DNA from: JAZDOK01 sp043798715
Lineage (GTDB): Bacteria > Vulcanimicrobiota > JAZDOK01
Direction: 5' to 3'
Assembly (NCBI GenBank): GCA_043798715.1
Contig: JAZDOK010000099.1
Location: 8,512 to 72,511, forward strand
Length of the DNA: 64,000 nucleotides
Part shown: one piece after another, positions 33,004 to 41,677 of the stretch
How positions within the stretch are numbered: position 1 is the first letter of the stretch
How the letters are laid out: every line of letters starts with the position of its first letter
Made by a program: the position numbers and the translations under genes
The notes under the pieces: generated by a model
Told to the model about the DNA's origin: nothing
Databases searched by the model: none
The model's input: the letters and a program-made list of their open reading frames with translations, nothing else

Positions 33004-33564
33004 TTGAAGTGGCGGGAATGTCTGGTCAATCTTTTTTACCGGGCGGCGACGGGAAGCAGGGGGATTCGAAATCTGCTGACTCCGTTCGGGGCACTGTTTT
33101 TTGTCCTGATGCTCGCGTTGCTCGTTTTCGCTTCCTTCCGGCTGGATCGATTCCTGGGTTGGCCCGAATTTCCGGCTGGTTTCTGGACGCTCGTCCTCTG
33201 CGTTCTCTTTCTGGCCAAAGGACTTTTTCTCTGGCTGTGGTCTCTTGTTTGTTTTATTAAGGCCGGGGGGACCCCTGTGCCCTTTAACCCGCCGCCCAGG
33301 CTTTTGACCGATGGTCCTTACGCCTGGGTGAGGAACCCCATGATTTCAGGCGTATTTTGTCTGATGTTCGGGGTTGGCTTTCTGCTCAAGTCGCCCTCCC
33401 TGGTCTTTTTCTTCACGCCGGCTTTTATACTTATAAGTGTCCTGGAGCTGAAAATCATCGAGGAGCCGGAATTGGAGAAGCGCCTTGGCAGAGAGTACCT
33501 GGAATACAGGAAGATGGTTCCCATGTTTTTCCCCTGGGGGAATAAAAGCCCCGGAAGGAATTAA
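33004..33564 (+). CDS. Isoprenylcysteine/phospholipid methyltransferase-family membrane protein
   Basis: 186 residues with about four helices. The C-terminal part has LLTDGPYAWVRNPMISG and LEKRLGREYLEYRKMVPMF, the SAM-binding signature of the ICMT/PEMT superfamily. The start is TTG 33004 after GGAGGCGG. Bacterial members methylate lipids or unknown targets, and the substrate here is not known. The following peptidase-like gene begins directly after the stop, indicating an operon. Confidence 0.85.
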   Translation: MKWRECLVNLFYRAATGSRGIRNLLTPFGALFFVLMLALLVFASFRLDRFLGWPEFPAGFWTLVLCVLFLAKGLFLWLWSLVCFIKAGGTPVPFNPPPRLLTDGPYAWVRNPMISGVFCLMFGVGFLLKSPSLVFFFTPAFILISVLELKIIEEPELEKRLGREYLEYRKMVPMFFPWGNKSPGRN

Positions 33565-34596
33565 ATGACTCCGGAAAAAGAACGGGAGAAACTACTCAAG
33601 CTGGTTCAGATTGGAATTTTTCTTTTCATTTTCCTGGTTTGGGGGGGCTTTCTCTTCTCCGTATGGGTCCGGCATTCCCTCCCGCCGGAGAAAGGAAATG
33701 TTCCATCATCCCGGAGTGTATCGGAGACTCCTGAAAAAAGTCCGGAGCCTGAAATCACTCCTGCTGCGGCGCCGACGGCGGCGGCATCCCCGACGCCCCG
33801 GAGCACGAAATTTCGGAAACAGAGCGTGGAAGACCCCCGGGAATCCCCTTCCGAGACTGTTCAGCCTGAAATGACCTCTCCTGCGGCCACTTTATTCCCG
33901 CAATCCTTCCTTCCGTCGCCTGAGCCGGAAGCTCAGGAGGATGACATATTCATCAGGGACATCATCTCCCCTGTTTTTACTCATGAGGAAAAAGTCCGGC
34001 CGACGGCTACGGAAGAGCGGCCCAGGCAGTATCTGCTGAACGGCGAAAAGATTTTTTATTCCCCTGATATTTCAGAGAAGAAACCTTCAGTTATCGAAGA
34101 AAATGGACAGATGAACAAAATCATAGACAAGGCGCTCCACTACCTGGAATCACGGTTTGAGTTTGTTTTTAATCGGCCTTTAGCGTTTGAGTTTGTCACC
34201 AGGGAGGAGATGGACAAGACCCTTAAAGACGGTCACATCGGCTTTTATCTGAAAGGATCAGATAGTGGGCAGCTTTTTCATCGGGTATATATAGAGAAAG
34301 ACAAGATGTATGAAGAAATTTTTGATACGACCCTGCACGAGTTGACGCATGCCTGGCAGATTGAAAACTGTCCGCCGGATCAGGATGAAAAAATCATGGA
34401 GGGCTTTGCCACCTGGATCGCCTGCAAGGGGCTTTTCGACGACGGCGATTATGCCCTTTACCATCAATATATAGATCACATGCGCAATCCGGTTTACGGC
34501 GTCGGATTTCGTTATATACTTCATCTTGAGGATGAAATTGGAGAAAAAAAAGTCGTCGAATTCATGAAGACGGCCAGAGAATTGCCTGAGTACTAA
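33565..34596 (+). CDS. Membrane-anchored putative zinc peptidase with Pro/Ser/Thr-rich linker
   Basis: 343 residues. One N-terminal helix (about 13-34) anchors it outside the membrane. A low-complexity linker rich in Pro, Ser, Thr and Ala extends to about 150. The C-terminal domain contains TTLHELTHAWQ, an HExxH site, and downstream EGFATWIA that could provide the third ligand Glu. This layout fits gluzincin-type metallopeptidases. The exact family is unclear and the third ligand is an inference. It follows the methyltransferase gene with no gap. Confidence 0.7.
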   Translation: MTPEKEREKLLKLVQIGIFLFIFLVWGGFLFSVWVRHSLPPEKGNVPSSRSVSETPEKSPEPEITPAAAPTAAASPTPRSTKFRKQSVEDPRESPSETVQPEMTSPAATLFPQSFLPSPEPEAQEDDIFIRDIISPVFTHEEKVRPTATEERPRQYLLNGEKIFYSPDISEKKPSVIEENGQMNKIIDKALHYLESRFEFVFNRPLAFEFVTREEMDKTLKDGHIGFYLKGSDSGQLFHRVYIEKDKMYEEIFDTTLHELTHAWQIENCPPDQDEKIMEGFATWIACKGLFDDGDYALYHQYIDHMRNPVYGVGFRYILHLEDEIGEKKVVEFMKTARELPEY

Positions 34597-34617
34597 AGAA
34601 GGGTGATTAGAGACTTT

Positions 34618-35241
34618 TCAAAATGGCCGGTCGAGGATTCCGTACTCCTTCCAGGTCTTATAGTCAAAGTGCCACCATTCGCTGGGGAAGGGTATAAACC
34701 CCTCGGCCTTCATGGCCTCCTCCAGCAATTTTCGGTTATGGATGGCCTCTTTCGGCGCTTTCATATCGTTTCGGCCCGCCCTGGGCGTGAAATCATCAAA
34801 ACCCGTCGGCATTTCAAGCTCCCGTCCGCCGGCGTCCACCAGGGTGACGTCCACGGCGGCGCCCCGGTTATGTTTAGAGCCCTTCTTCGGGTCCGCCACG
34901 TAGCGGGGATCGGGCAGCAGGGTCCACATGTATTTCTGCACGGAGAGGGGACGGTAAGCATCCCAGATTTTAAGCCCCAGGTGCTCTTTTTTCAGGTTTC
35001 TCTGGACCCTCGCCAGGGCCTCGGCCACCGGCCTGCGGAGGAGGGCCAGGTTGGCCGAATATAATTTACGGTGAGTGAAATTATTCGGCGTGGCGTAGGG
35101 AATGGCCACAAGAATGCTTCGGTCCACGCTCCTGATATCTACCAGCGCGTTCGCATTCGGGGCCGGCGCGGCCCGGAATACAGGGAGAAAAAGGGTCAGA
35201 AGAAGAAAAAGAGGAAGGACGCTTAATTTTCTTTTCATCAT
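34618..35241 (-). CDS. D-alanyl-D-alanine dipeptidase, VanX/DdpX family
   Basis: 207 residues with an N-terminal signal peptide (about 1-25, LLLTLFLPVFRAAPA). Zinc-binding and catalytic motifs of family M15D are present: SKHNRGAAVDVTLVD (first His and Asp) and PSEWWHFDY (ExxH). The aromatic pair LGLKIWDAYRPLSVQ includes the conserved Arg. The enzyme cleaves D-Ala-D-Ala, here probably in the periplasm for cell-wall peptide recycling. There are no van regulatory genes, so antibiotic resistance is not suggested. It is last of a four-gene minus-strand run. Confidence 0.9.
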   Translation of the reverse strand: MMKRKLSVLPLFLLLTLFLPVFRAAPAPNANALVDIRSVDRSILVAIPYATPNNFTHRKLYSANLALLRRPVAEALARVQRNLKKEHLGLKIWDAYRPLSVQKYMWTLLPDPRYVADPKKGSKHNRGAAVDVTLVDAGGRELEMPTGFDDFTPRAGRNDMKAPKEAIHNRKLLEEAMKAEGFIPFPSEWWHFDYKTWKEYGILDRPF

Positions 35242-35245
35242 CGCG

Positions 35246-35704
35246 TCACCGGCCCTGGTTTTTCAGCCAAACCCTCACTGCGTAACCGTCTTTTAAGCGG
35301 TAGGTTTTCTCAAGCGCAATGACCGGGGGACTCAAAGGCGTGATTGTCGCTGCGTTGATTAGGGTGTTGTATTCAACGACGAAATCTATTTTCCCATCGC
35401 CCTCGATGTCAATGCCTTCGCCGATCTTATCCGGGATCTTTCTTGTCCGGATCCAGTCCACCTGGATGAATCCCTTCTTCCTGGGCTTAAAGAGGCCCTG
35501 AAAGACGGGCTCGTGGATTTCGGTTTTGTAGTCTCCATGGTCAATCGTTTTTACGATCCGGCCTCCGTTGTACCAGGGAGAGATGCTGACGCCGGTGGCC
35601 GAGACCAGCGCCACGCTCCAGAACTTCATGCCGCCGAAGGTCGCGATGACAATAATTGTGCAGAGTATGGCCGCCGTGTATCCCAGGAATGCTTTAAATT
35701 TCAT
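35246..35704 (-). CDS. Small exported protein of unknown function
   Basis: 152 residues. The N-terminal hydrophobic segment (about 8-36) is a signal peptide or anchor. The rest is a beta-rich domain containing IDIEGDGKIDFVVEYNT, which resembles a calcium-binding DxDGDGxxD-like loop. GGAGC precedes ATG 35704. It lies 4 nt from the VanX-like gene downstream and 32 nt from the NapH-like gene upstream. No family recognised. Confidence 0.65.
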   Translation of the reverse strand: MKFKAFLGYTAAILCTIIVIATFGGMKFWSVALVSATGVSISPWYNGGRIVKTIDHGDYKTEIHEPVFQGLFKPRKKGFIQVDWIRTRKIPDKIGEGIDIEGDGKIDFVVEYNTLINAATITPLSPPVIALEKTYRLKDGYAVRVWLKNQGR

Positions 35705-35736
35705 TTAGGTGCTCCTTTTCTTCCAGCGCCCATGAG

Positions 35737-36906
35737 TTAGAACAGGCTCCCGGTGGTAATCAACTTGAAAAGGCGGGCAATCGCTCCGGCGATCGTGCCT
35801 CCGCCGAAGGTCGCCCCAAACAGCCAGGCGGGATAGAGGAAGAGGTTGCGGTCCAGTATAGCCCTTTTGCACGCTTCCGTACCTTTAACATGGAAGGAGA
35901 TGGCCTGTTTCGGACAGTTGTCCACGCACTTTCCACACTTGGTGCACGACAGGAGGGCGCGTCCCCCGGCCAGACTCTCTTCATCGATGGAAAGAGTCGG
36001 GCATAGCTGGATGCATTTTTTGCAGTGGACGCATTTTTCCGGGTCAATGCGCACGTCAAAGACGTTGACCGCGTTCGTCAGGGATTGAAAGGCCGCAAAG
36101 GGACAGAAGAGGCTGCACTGAGTGCGTTTGCCTGTGAGGATTGGGAGAAGGACCACCAGAAACAGGAAAAGCATGAAGAAGATAACAGTCTGAATGACTC
36201 TCGCCGAAGAGGTGACCTCCGGAAATTCGGTGACCGCCTTAAAGGGGCAGAGCCACTCGCAGTAGGATGGTGAGAGGGTGGCGGCTGAAATCAGCGCCAT
36301 CCCGATGAGGACGGCCCATGGCAGGAGAGTGAAGCGCCGGTCAATTTTCTTGATTGGCGGCTTTCTGAGAATCTGAGCAAAGCCGGCGTCCATGCCGCCG
36401 AAAAAGCAGGCCCAGGAGCACCAGCCCCTCCCGAGGGCCAGGGAGGCCCCCAGCCAGATGACGACCATGGTGGCGACGGGGGCGAAACTTCCGAGGAGAG
36501 AGCCGGGGAATATGATCGTTTTCGTAAGGATCGCCGGGATAAGAATGAACGGCAGTACCAGATGACAGAAGGGGGTCTCCCCGGCCATCATGTCGGCGTC
36601 TTTAAGCAGCATGGAACCGCGGATTTCAATCAGGTTGGTTATAAAACCGAATACGAAGCAGACCGCCAGGGTGGTGAAGAAAATCGCGCGGTAGCGATTC
36701 GTCTTCTGGGTGGACATCATGAGATAGAACAGGGTGACCAGGAATACCCAGGTGATAATGACGGCTGTCAAGGTGATTGGATCTTTCGGTTTTTCCTTTC
36801 CGGTGAGGGTCATGGCCAGGAGGAGGGCCATGGGGATTGTCAATAGAAGGGGTTTAAGAAATTGCCATTTCTGCGGGGAGCCGGTTTTCATCTCATCGCT
36901 GTTCAT
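35737..36906 (-). CDS. NapH/MauN-like membrane ferredoxin (4Fe-4S binding protein)
   Basis: 389 residues from ATG 36906, whose ATGA overlaps the upstream stop. Five to six helices carry Cys pairs of the NapH type in CSWACFFGGMD, WLCPFKAV and CSLFCPFAA. The C-terminal third holds two [4Fe-4S] motifs, CVHCKKCIQLCP and CTKCGKCVDNCP, followed by another hydrophobic stretch. It probably passes electrons across or along the membrane from quinol. The partner is likely the CcdA-like protein encoded directly upstream. The terminal acceptor is unknown. Confidence 0.88.
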   Translation of the reverse strand: MNSDEMKTGSPQKWQFLKPLLLTIPMALLLAMTLTGKEKPKDPITLTAVIITWVFLVTLFYLMMSTQKTNRYRAIFFTTLAVCFVFGFITNLIEIRGSMLLKDADMMAGETPFCHLVLPFILIPAILTKTIIFPGSLLGSFAPVATMVVIWLGASLALGRGWCSWACFFGGMDAGFAQILRKPPIKKIDRRFTLLPWAVLIGMALISAATLSPSYCEWLCPFKAVTEFPEVTSSARVIQTVIFFMLFLFLVVLLPILTGKRTQCSLFCPFAAFQSLTNAVNVFDVRIDPEKCVHCKKCIQLCPTLSIDEESLAGGRALLSCTKCGKCVDNCPKQAISFHVKGTEACKRAILDRNLFLYPAWLFGATFGGGTIAGAIARLFKLITTGSLF

Positions 36907-37565
36907 TGAATTTTCATCCCTCCAATACACTTCATCATTCCCAGATAAAAATAGTACGCGCCCATCAGGACGGCAGTCATCTTTCCCACCATCCGCACCT
37001 GGGGGAAGCGGGTTAGAAGTCCCAGGAAAGGCATGGGAAGAAAAAACGGGAGCGTCCCCAGGAAAAACATGAAGAAGAAAGCAACGCTTCCAAGCAGGGT
37101 GGCGGTGTTCGACGAATCGGCGAGAGCCATGAGGAAAGGAGGGCAGATGTTGATCCCTGTCAGAAAACCGAGCAGGGCGGGAAAGAGAGCGCTTCCGCTC
37201 CTGATGAATTTCAAGGCGGAGGATTTAGCCGCGGCGTCGGCAGCACAGGGGATCCTGAAGTCAAAGAGCCCGTAAGCGGCCAGGAAGAGAGAAAGTATTA
37301 TAAAGACCACGCCAAAGAAAATCTCGCGTTGCGGAAGGAATTTCAACAGGGTTTGCCCGGATTCCCAGGCGATTATGCCGAAGAGGAGGTAACCCAGCAG
37401 ACGGCCCATCATAAACCGGATCAGCGAGAGGAAGTTTCCGCCTGTCTTCTTTCCCTCTCCAAGGAAGTATGGCGTCAGGACCGGCGCGCAGGAGAAAAGG
37501 CAGACCGTCCCGCTGGAAAGTCCCAGAAAAAATCCTTGAATTGGTATATGAGGCGCAAAGATCAT
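36903..37565 (-). CDS. CcdA/DsbD-like (UreH/TauE-type) membrane protein
   Basis: 220 residues from ATG 37565; the frame is open further upstream but without a membrane-protein pattern. Six helices are visible. Cys are placed as in thiol-disulfide carriers: LFSCAPVLTPYF in the first helix and GINICPPFL in the fourth. This suggests transfer of reducing equivalents across the membrane, or a transporter of the sulfite-exporter/UreH group. It is first gene of the run with the NapH-like ferredoxin, so an electron-transfer pair is plausible. Confidence 0.75.
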   Translation of the reverse strand: MIFAPHIPIQGFFLGLSSGTVCLFSCAPVLTPYFLGEGKKTGGNFLSLIRFMMGRLLGYLLFGIIAWESGQTLLKFLPQREIFFGVVFIILSLFLAAYGLFDFRIPCAADAAAKSSALKFIRSGSALFPALLGFLTGINICPPFLMALADSSNTATLLGSVAFFFMFFLGTLPFFLPMPFLGLLTRFPQVRMVGKMTAVLMGAYYFYLGMMKCIGGMKIQ

Positions 37566-37680
37566 GTAAGTATATTCTTTCTCTTTAATCCCCTTGTTTT
37601 TGATTATTTCTCCAAAAAGAAACCGTCTACCTTCATCTCCAGGGGACATAACCCTTTTTTGAGACTTGCGAGACGCGATA

Positions 37681-39216
37681 CTATGGCGAGACGACCATAT
37701 ACATTCCCTCAACGGGATTATCCGCGGGTCTTCGCCTCACGGTCAGGTTGAGCGCAGAGCCGTCGCCTCCTGAAAACTCGAAATATTCCGCTGCCCAGGG
37801 GCCGAAGGCGCCCGCAGCCGGGTAGTCGTCATAAGCATCCGCCACGGGATAAGAAACAATTTTTTTAATGAGAAGTTCATCCGGAGAACCGGGGGGGGCA
37901 TCGAAATGCTGCAGATCCATGGCCGGGAGGCTGCAAATACCTCCGCCTGTCCAGGTGTAGGTCGCGGCAGGGTAATTGTATGGGGTGCCCTGCGTATTGC
38001 ACTTGTACAGGCAATTGGCGGCGATCCATTTTCGAAAAACATCGGGAAACCTGTCGCTGTATCCGGACGCCGACAGGGCGGCGTTGACGGCCTCTATGCC
38101 GACTTTATCGTTGTTGACGATGTTGAAACAGAGGTTGTTGGTATAATGCCGTATAAGGTAACTGGCGAACATGCCGGCAATGGCGTAGTCGTAAGAATCG
38201 GGACTGGGCGGAGCATGGTTCCACTCGGTCAGAGAACAATATGGCTTCTCGCAGAACCAGAAAGTTACATCCTGGGGGAAATCCATAAGTTCCGATGCGC
38301 CCATCGCCAGGCCCTCGCTTAACCAGGGGTCATCACCGTACTGTCCGGTTTTGATATATTTCTGGTAAATTTCGATCAGATGAAAAAATTCGTGAACGGA
38401 AACCGCTTCCAATCCATATATGTCCGTAGAAAGTGATTCTATATAAAACATTTTTCTCTCGTTGGAGTATGGAATCTGTTCGTTCTTGGGAAGCATGTCA
38501 TATATCACCTGTGAAATATTGCTGTTAAAGAGGACGGTGACCTTCGTGTCTCCGTTTATTCCGACAGGCTGTTCTTCGCCGAACGCTGCGTGCATCCTGG
38601 GATAGATTTCGTCAAACCACCTCTGAAATTCATCAACAGAGCTCTGAGTCATGGCTCCTTTCCCCCACTCGGAATCCTGCACATAGACACAGCAATAGGC
38701 TCCGACCTTGCGGCAGGTGGCTCTCACCTGTTCCCCCATGAATGAATTCAAATAAAAAGCACGGGATTCTCCCTCGGCGTCTTTGCTTTGCACCGCTTTA
38801 TATGACGAAATATCTGTGGATTGAGCGGAAAAAAGCTTTGTCGCTAATGGTGTCCCGCAGATAAAAGAACGGCCCTGGCCGGAATGAACCGGTACATTCT
38901 TTTCAGAGGGCTTGACTGCAGAAGTCTTTAATTTAGATGAGAGGCTGGCGGAATAGCTGAAAGAAGGCCGCGAGAGCGAGAAATCCCTGGCGTATATAAC
39001 CATGTAAACCTTTGTTTGCGGGGAGAAACCATCGATGCTGTTACTTGAAACGCCGTTGACAAAGTTTAAATTGACAAGTCCCGCCCCCGGAACGGGTGCC
39101 GGAGCCTGGGTCGTGAGCGGAGCCGGCCCTGCCGAACCGCCCCCCCCGCCCCCCCAGGAAGTCAATAAAAATGCGATGACAACAAGAAAACCGGGTAGAA
39201 TAATCTTTTGCCTCAA
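37681..39216 (-). CDS. Exported M30 (hyicolysin-like) metallopeptidase with altered lipobox
   Basis: 511 residues from TTG 39216, preceded by AAGGAGG six bases upstream. A TTG at 39246 is possible. The signal region reads VIAFLLTSWGGGGGGSAG. A lipobox would have Cys where this has Trp, so lipidation is probably lost and release is likely. The catalytic site is VSVHEFFHLIEIY (HExxH) with SEGLAMGASEL downstream, as in peptidase family M30. About eight Cys may form disulfides. It acts outside the cytoplasm on unknown proteins. Confidence 0.8.
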   Translation of the reverse strand: MRQKIILPGFLVVIAFLLTSWGGGGGGSAGPAPLTTQAPAPVPGAGLVNLNFVNGVSSNSIDGFSPQTKVYMVIYARDFSLSRPSFSYSASLSSKLKTSAVKPSEKNVPVHSGQGRSFICGTPLATKLFSAQSTDISSYKAVQSKDAEGESRAFYLNSFMGEQVRATCRKVGAYCCVYVQDSEWGKGAMTQSSVDEFQRWFDEIYPRMHAAFGEEQPVGINGDTKVTVLFNSNISQVIYDMLPKNEQIPYSNERKMFYIESLSTDIYGLEAVSVHEFFHLIEIYQKYIKTGQYGDDPWLSEGLAMGASELMDFPQDVTFWFCEKPYCSLTEWNHAPPSPDSYDYAIAGMFASYLIRHYTNNLCFNIVNNDKVGIEAVNAALSASGYSDRFPDVFRKWIAANCLYKCNTQGTPYNYPAATYTWTGGGICSLPAMDLQHFDAPPGSPDELLIKKIVSYPVADAYDDYPAAGAFGPWAAEYFEFSGGDGSALNLTVRRRPADNPVEGMYMVVSP

Positions 39217-39314
39217 GCTGCGCCTCCTTGAGGGAAACTGGTCCAAACGATAAGTTACTTCTGAATTATTCTGTGAGAATCTGACTTATCCTTCGGCCCG
39301 TGGTATACCCCATG

Positions 39315-39383
39315 CCTGCCGGTGCGGCAGGTGCCAGGGAGCGCCGGGCCGCCGGCAAAGGGAGGGGCCGAATTCCCTTCCCT
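39315..39383 (+). promoter_or_regulatory. Hairpin-rich leader of the double flavodoxin gene
   Basis: Three consecutive hairpins occur: CCTGCC/GGCAGG (39315-39331), GCCGG/CCGGC (around 39343-39356) and AGGGAGGGG/CCCTTCCCT (39359-39383, nine pairs, one wobble). They lie 120-190 nt before the GTG start at 39504. It did not match the cobalamin, SAM, TPP, Moco or c-di-GMP riboswitch consensus as I remember them. A structured regulatory leader is inferred. Confidence 0.35.
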
Positions 39384-39503
39384 GAATCAGTTCGGAAGCA
39401 GAAAATATCAGGAGAGAAGGGAAAAGGCGAACTGCTTGAGAAAAAGCTATCAGCGGCAAGAGGAACAGGCATTGACTTATCAAACGTTCAGGGAGGGAAA
39501 GTC

Positions 39504-40892
39504 GTGAAAGTCACAGTTATTTCAGGGAGTCCCAAGGGTGAACATAGCGTCACACTCCGGTATCTGGAATACATCAAGAAGAGGTTCCCGGCCCATGAAT
39601 ACACCGTTTTCCATGCCGGGCGGGACATCCGGAAGATTGAAAACGATGAGGAGCTCTTTCAGTCCATCCTGGAGGCGGTGCGCCGTTCCGACGCCGTGCT
39701 CTGGTGCTTTCCCGTTTTCTACCTGTGCGTTCCCTCCCCCCTGAAACGTTTTATCGAGCTTGTTTTCGAGCATGGGAAGAAAGAGGTTTTCCAGGGCAAG
39801 TACGCCAGCGCCGTTACGACTTCGGGCCACTTCTTCGATCACGTCGCCCACAACTACGTCCACTCCGTCAGCGAAGATCTGGGGATGCAGTACCTTAAGG
39901 GTTTCTCGGCCGAGATGCAGGATCTCCTGAGGCCTGAGAGCCGCGAAAATCTGGATAACTTTGCCGAACGATTTTTCCGTACGGCTGTGGAAAAACAGCC
40001 GCTGGAAAAAGTATTTGAGCCGTTAAAGGCCGGCATTCCGGAATATCAACCAGGTGAGGTCGCTCCTTCCGCCAAAAGCGGGAAGTGGAAAGTCGTGCTG
40101 GTGACCGATGCCGCCGGGGACGACGTTAACCTTAAGCGGATGACGGATTCGTTCATGGCCTCCCTCCCGAATCCGGTTGAGGTGGTCAACCTGAACCGGA
40201 TCCTGATGAAAGGCGGCTGCCTGAGCTGTTATCAGTGCGGGATAGACAACGTCTGCGTCTATGACGACGACGTCGGGAGCATCTACCGCGAGAAGCTGAT
40301 GAAGGCCGATGCCATAGTATATGCCGCCGGAATCAGAGATCGTTTTTTTTCCTCCCGCATGAAGATGTTCTGGGATCGCTCTTTCTACCTGGGTCACGCC
40401 CCTCCGCTCATGGGGAAACAGGCGGCCTGGATTATCTCCGGACCGCTGCGGCAGATTCCGGACCTGCGCCAGATGATAGAGTCTCTCATGGAAAACTGTC
40501 CGATGTCACTCGTTGGAATCGTGACTGACGAGTACCCCGCTTCGGGGGAAATCACCGGTCTTCTTGAAAACATGGGGCGGGAAATCCTGTTGGCTGTCGA
40601 AAGGAAAATACGCCGGCAGCCGTCATTTTTCGGCGTTGGCGGGCACCTGCTCTTCCGGGATCTCATCTACAGAGGGAGTTATCTGTTCCGGGCTGACGAC
40701 CGTTTCTACCGGAAGCACGGTTTATATGATTATCCCCAGAATAATCTGGGCGAGAGACTGACCAGCATCCTGCTCTGGAACCTTACTTCCATCCCCGCAA
40801 TTCGCAGGAAGTTCTTTCAGGGGGCCTTCGAGAAGATGCTGGAGCCATATAAGAAGCTTCTCAAGGATGTCGGGCCCCGCCAGGGCTGTTAA
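39504..40892 (+). CDS. Tandem flavodoxin-fold NAD(P)H-dependent FMN reductase-like protein
   Basis: 462 residues from GTG 39504, which follows GGGAGG; the frame is open to 39300 but that part is the structured leader. The first flavodoxin-like domain (1-175) starts VTVISGSPKGEHSVTLRY with FPVFYLCVPSPLKRFIE and TTSGHFFDH. The second (about 195-390) starts KVVLVTDAAGDD and contains GGCLSCYQCGID, a CxxC pair typical of iron-sulfur flavoproteins. A helical C-terminal part follows. It probably binds FMN and reduces quinones or small electrophiles. The duplication in one chain is unusual. Confidence 0.8.
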   Translation: MKVTVISGSPKGEHSVTLRYLEYIKKRFPAHEYTVFHAGRDIRKIENDEELFQSILEAVRRSDAVLWCFPVFYLCVPSPLKRFIELVFEHGKKEVFQGKYASAVTTSGHFFDHVAHNYVHSVSEDLGMQYLKGFSAEMQDLLRPESRENLDNFAERFFRTAVEKQPLEKVFEPLKAGIPEYQPGEVAPSAKSGKWKVVLVTDAAGDDVNLKRMTDSFMASLPNPVEVVNLNRILMKGGCLSCYQCGIDNVCVYDDDVGSIYREKLMKADAIVYAAGIRDRFFSSRMKMFWDRSFYLGHAPPLMGKQAAWIISGPLRQIPDLRQMIESLMENCPMSLVGIVTDEYPASGEITGLLENMGREILLAVERKIRRQPSFFGVGGHLLFRDLIYRGSYLFRADDRFYRKHGLYDYPQNNLGERLTSILLWNLTSIPAIRRKFFQGAFEKMLEPYKKLLKDVGPRQGC

Positions 40893-41659
40893 AACACGCA
40901 GGGATCGCCCACGTTATCGTATCTTCTGGGTTTGTTCGGATAGTTTGAGCGCTTGATCACGAAGCTGTTCACCCGGAAGCCCCCGCAGTCGGGGGGCTCA
41001 ATCTCGTGGTCGCCGTCTTTCCCGAAGCGGTCTTCCATGTATTTCTTGGGCCCCTTTTCGCCGTTATACTTGGCGACGCTGATGTGGCCGATGTCCAGGA
41101 AGTCCTTTCGTTCGCTCTTATAACCGACACAGTATTCATCGAAGACATTCCTGATTAATTTGACGAATTTGGTCGCCTCTGAAGATTTGCCCAGGTTGAA
41201 TACGATGTAGCCGATGTCCTTTCCCGCAGCTCCCTGAGCGTGAAGGGTGGCTTTGCCGACTGCATTTTTCAGGCTGAAGGACACGGCCTTCTGAACGATT
41301 TTAGCCATGGCTTTATTGAAGTTCGAATCTTTTCTCGGGTCCTCTTTTGTTGTGAGCTCCACGAGGGTGGAATGAAGGTTCTCATAGGGATGGTCGCTGT
41401 CGTCAAAGTCGGTGTAAGCAAGTTTATGGACGCTGGAAAGGTAGTTGTAGATCTCGATCTGCCTGTCCAGGATGCTTCTCTTGGTGTCGCCGGGGAGCTC
41501 CAGGGCCAGAAAGTAGCCGCCCGTCTGCGCCGAGGCAGCGGATTTTGGATGATGAGTCGGGGCCCGGCCTGAAGTGCCTCCGGCCTTTCCATATTCGGCG
41601 AAAAGAAAAATTGAAATGAATAACGCGGTGGCGATGCTGATAGTTTTCATCTTCGTCAT
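40889..41659 (-). CDS. Exported 2H phosphoesterase-like protein
   Basis: 256 residues. A signal peptide covers about residues 5-26 (FISIFLFAEYGKAGG). The mature part holds the two signature motifs of the 2H (LigT/AKAP18) fold: LHSTLVEL and, about 90 residues on, GHISVAKY, each giving HxS/Tx. Spacing and the alternating beta pattern suit a single domain. Known relatives act on RNA 2',3'-cyclic phosphates or related nucleotides in the cytosol, so an exported member is odd. The substrate is unknown. The 3' end overlaps the flavodoxin gene stop by 4 nt (convergent). Confidence 0.6.
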   Translation of the reverse strand: MTKMKTISIATALFISIFLFAEYGKAGGTSGRAPTHHPKSAASAQTGGYFLALELPGDTKRSILDRQIEIYNYLSSVHKLAYTDFDDSDHPYENLHSTLVELTTKEDPRKDSNFNKAMAKIVQKAVSFSLKNAVGKATLHAQGAAGKDIGYIVFNLGKSSEATKFVKLIRNVFDEYCVGYKSERKDFLDIGHISVAKYNGEKGPKKYMEDRFGKDGDHEIEPPDCGGFRVNSFVIKRSNYPNKPRRYDNVGDPCVF

Positions 41660-41677
41660 CTGCTCGACCTCCCGTTT

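Noticed and set aside
39300..39503. N-terminal extension of the double flavodoxin protein to 39300
   Set aside because: The extension is Arg/Gly-rich and coincides with GC-rich hairpins. GTG 39504 has a strong GGGAGG site and begins directly with the flavodoxin motif.
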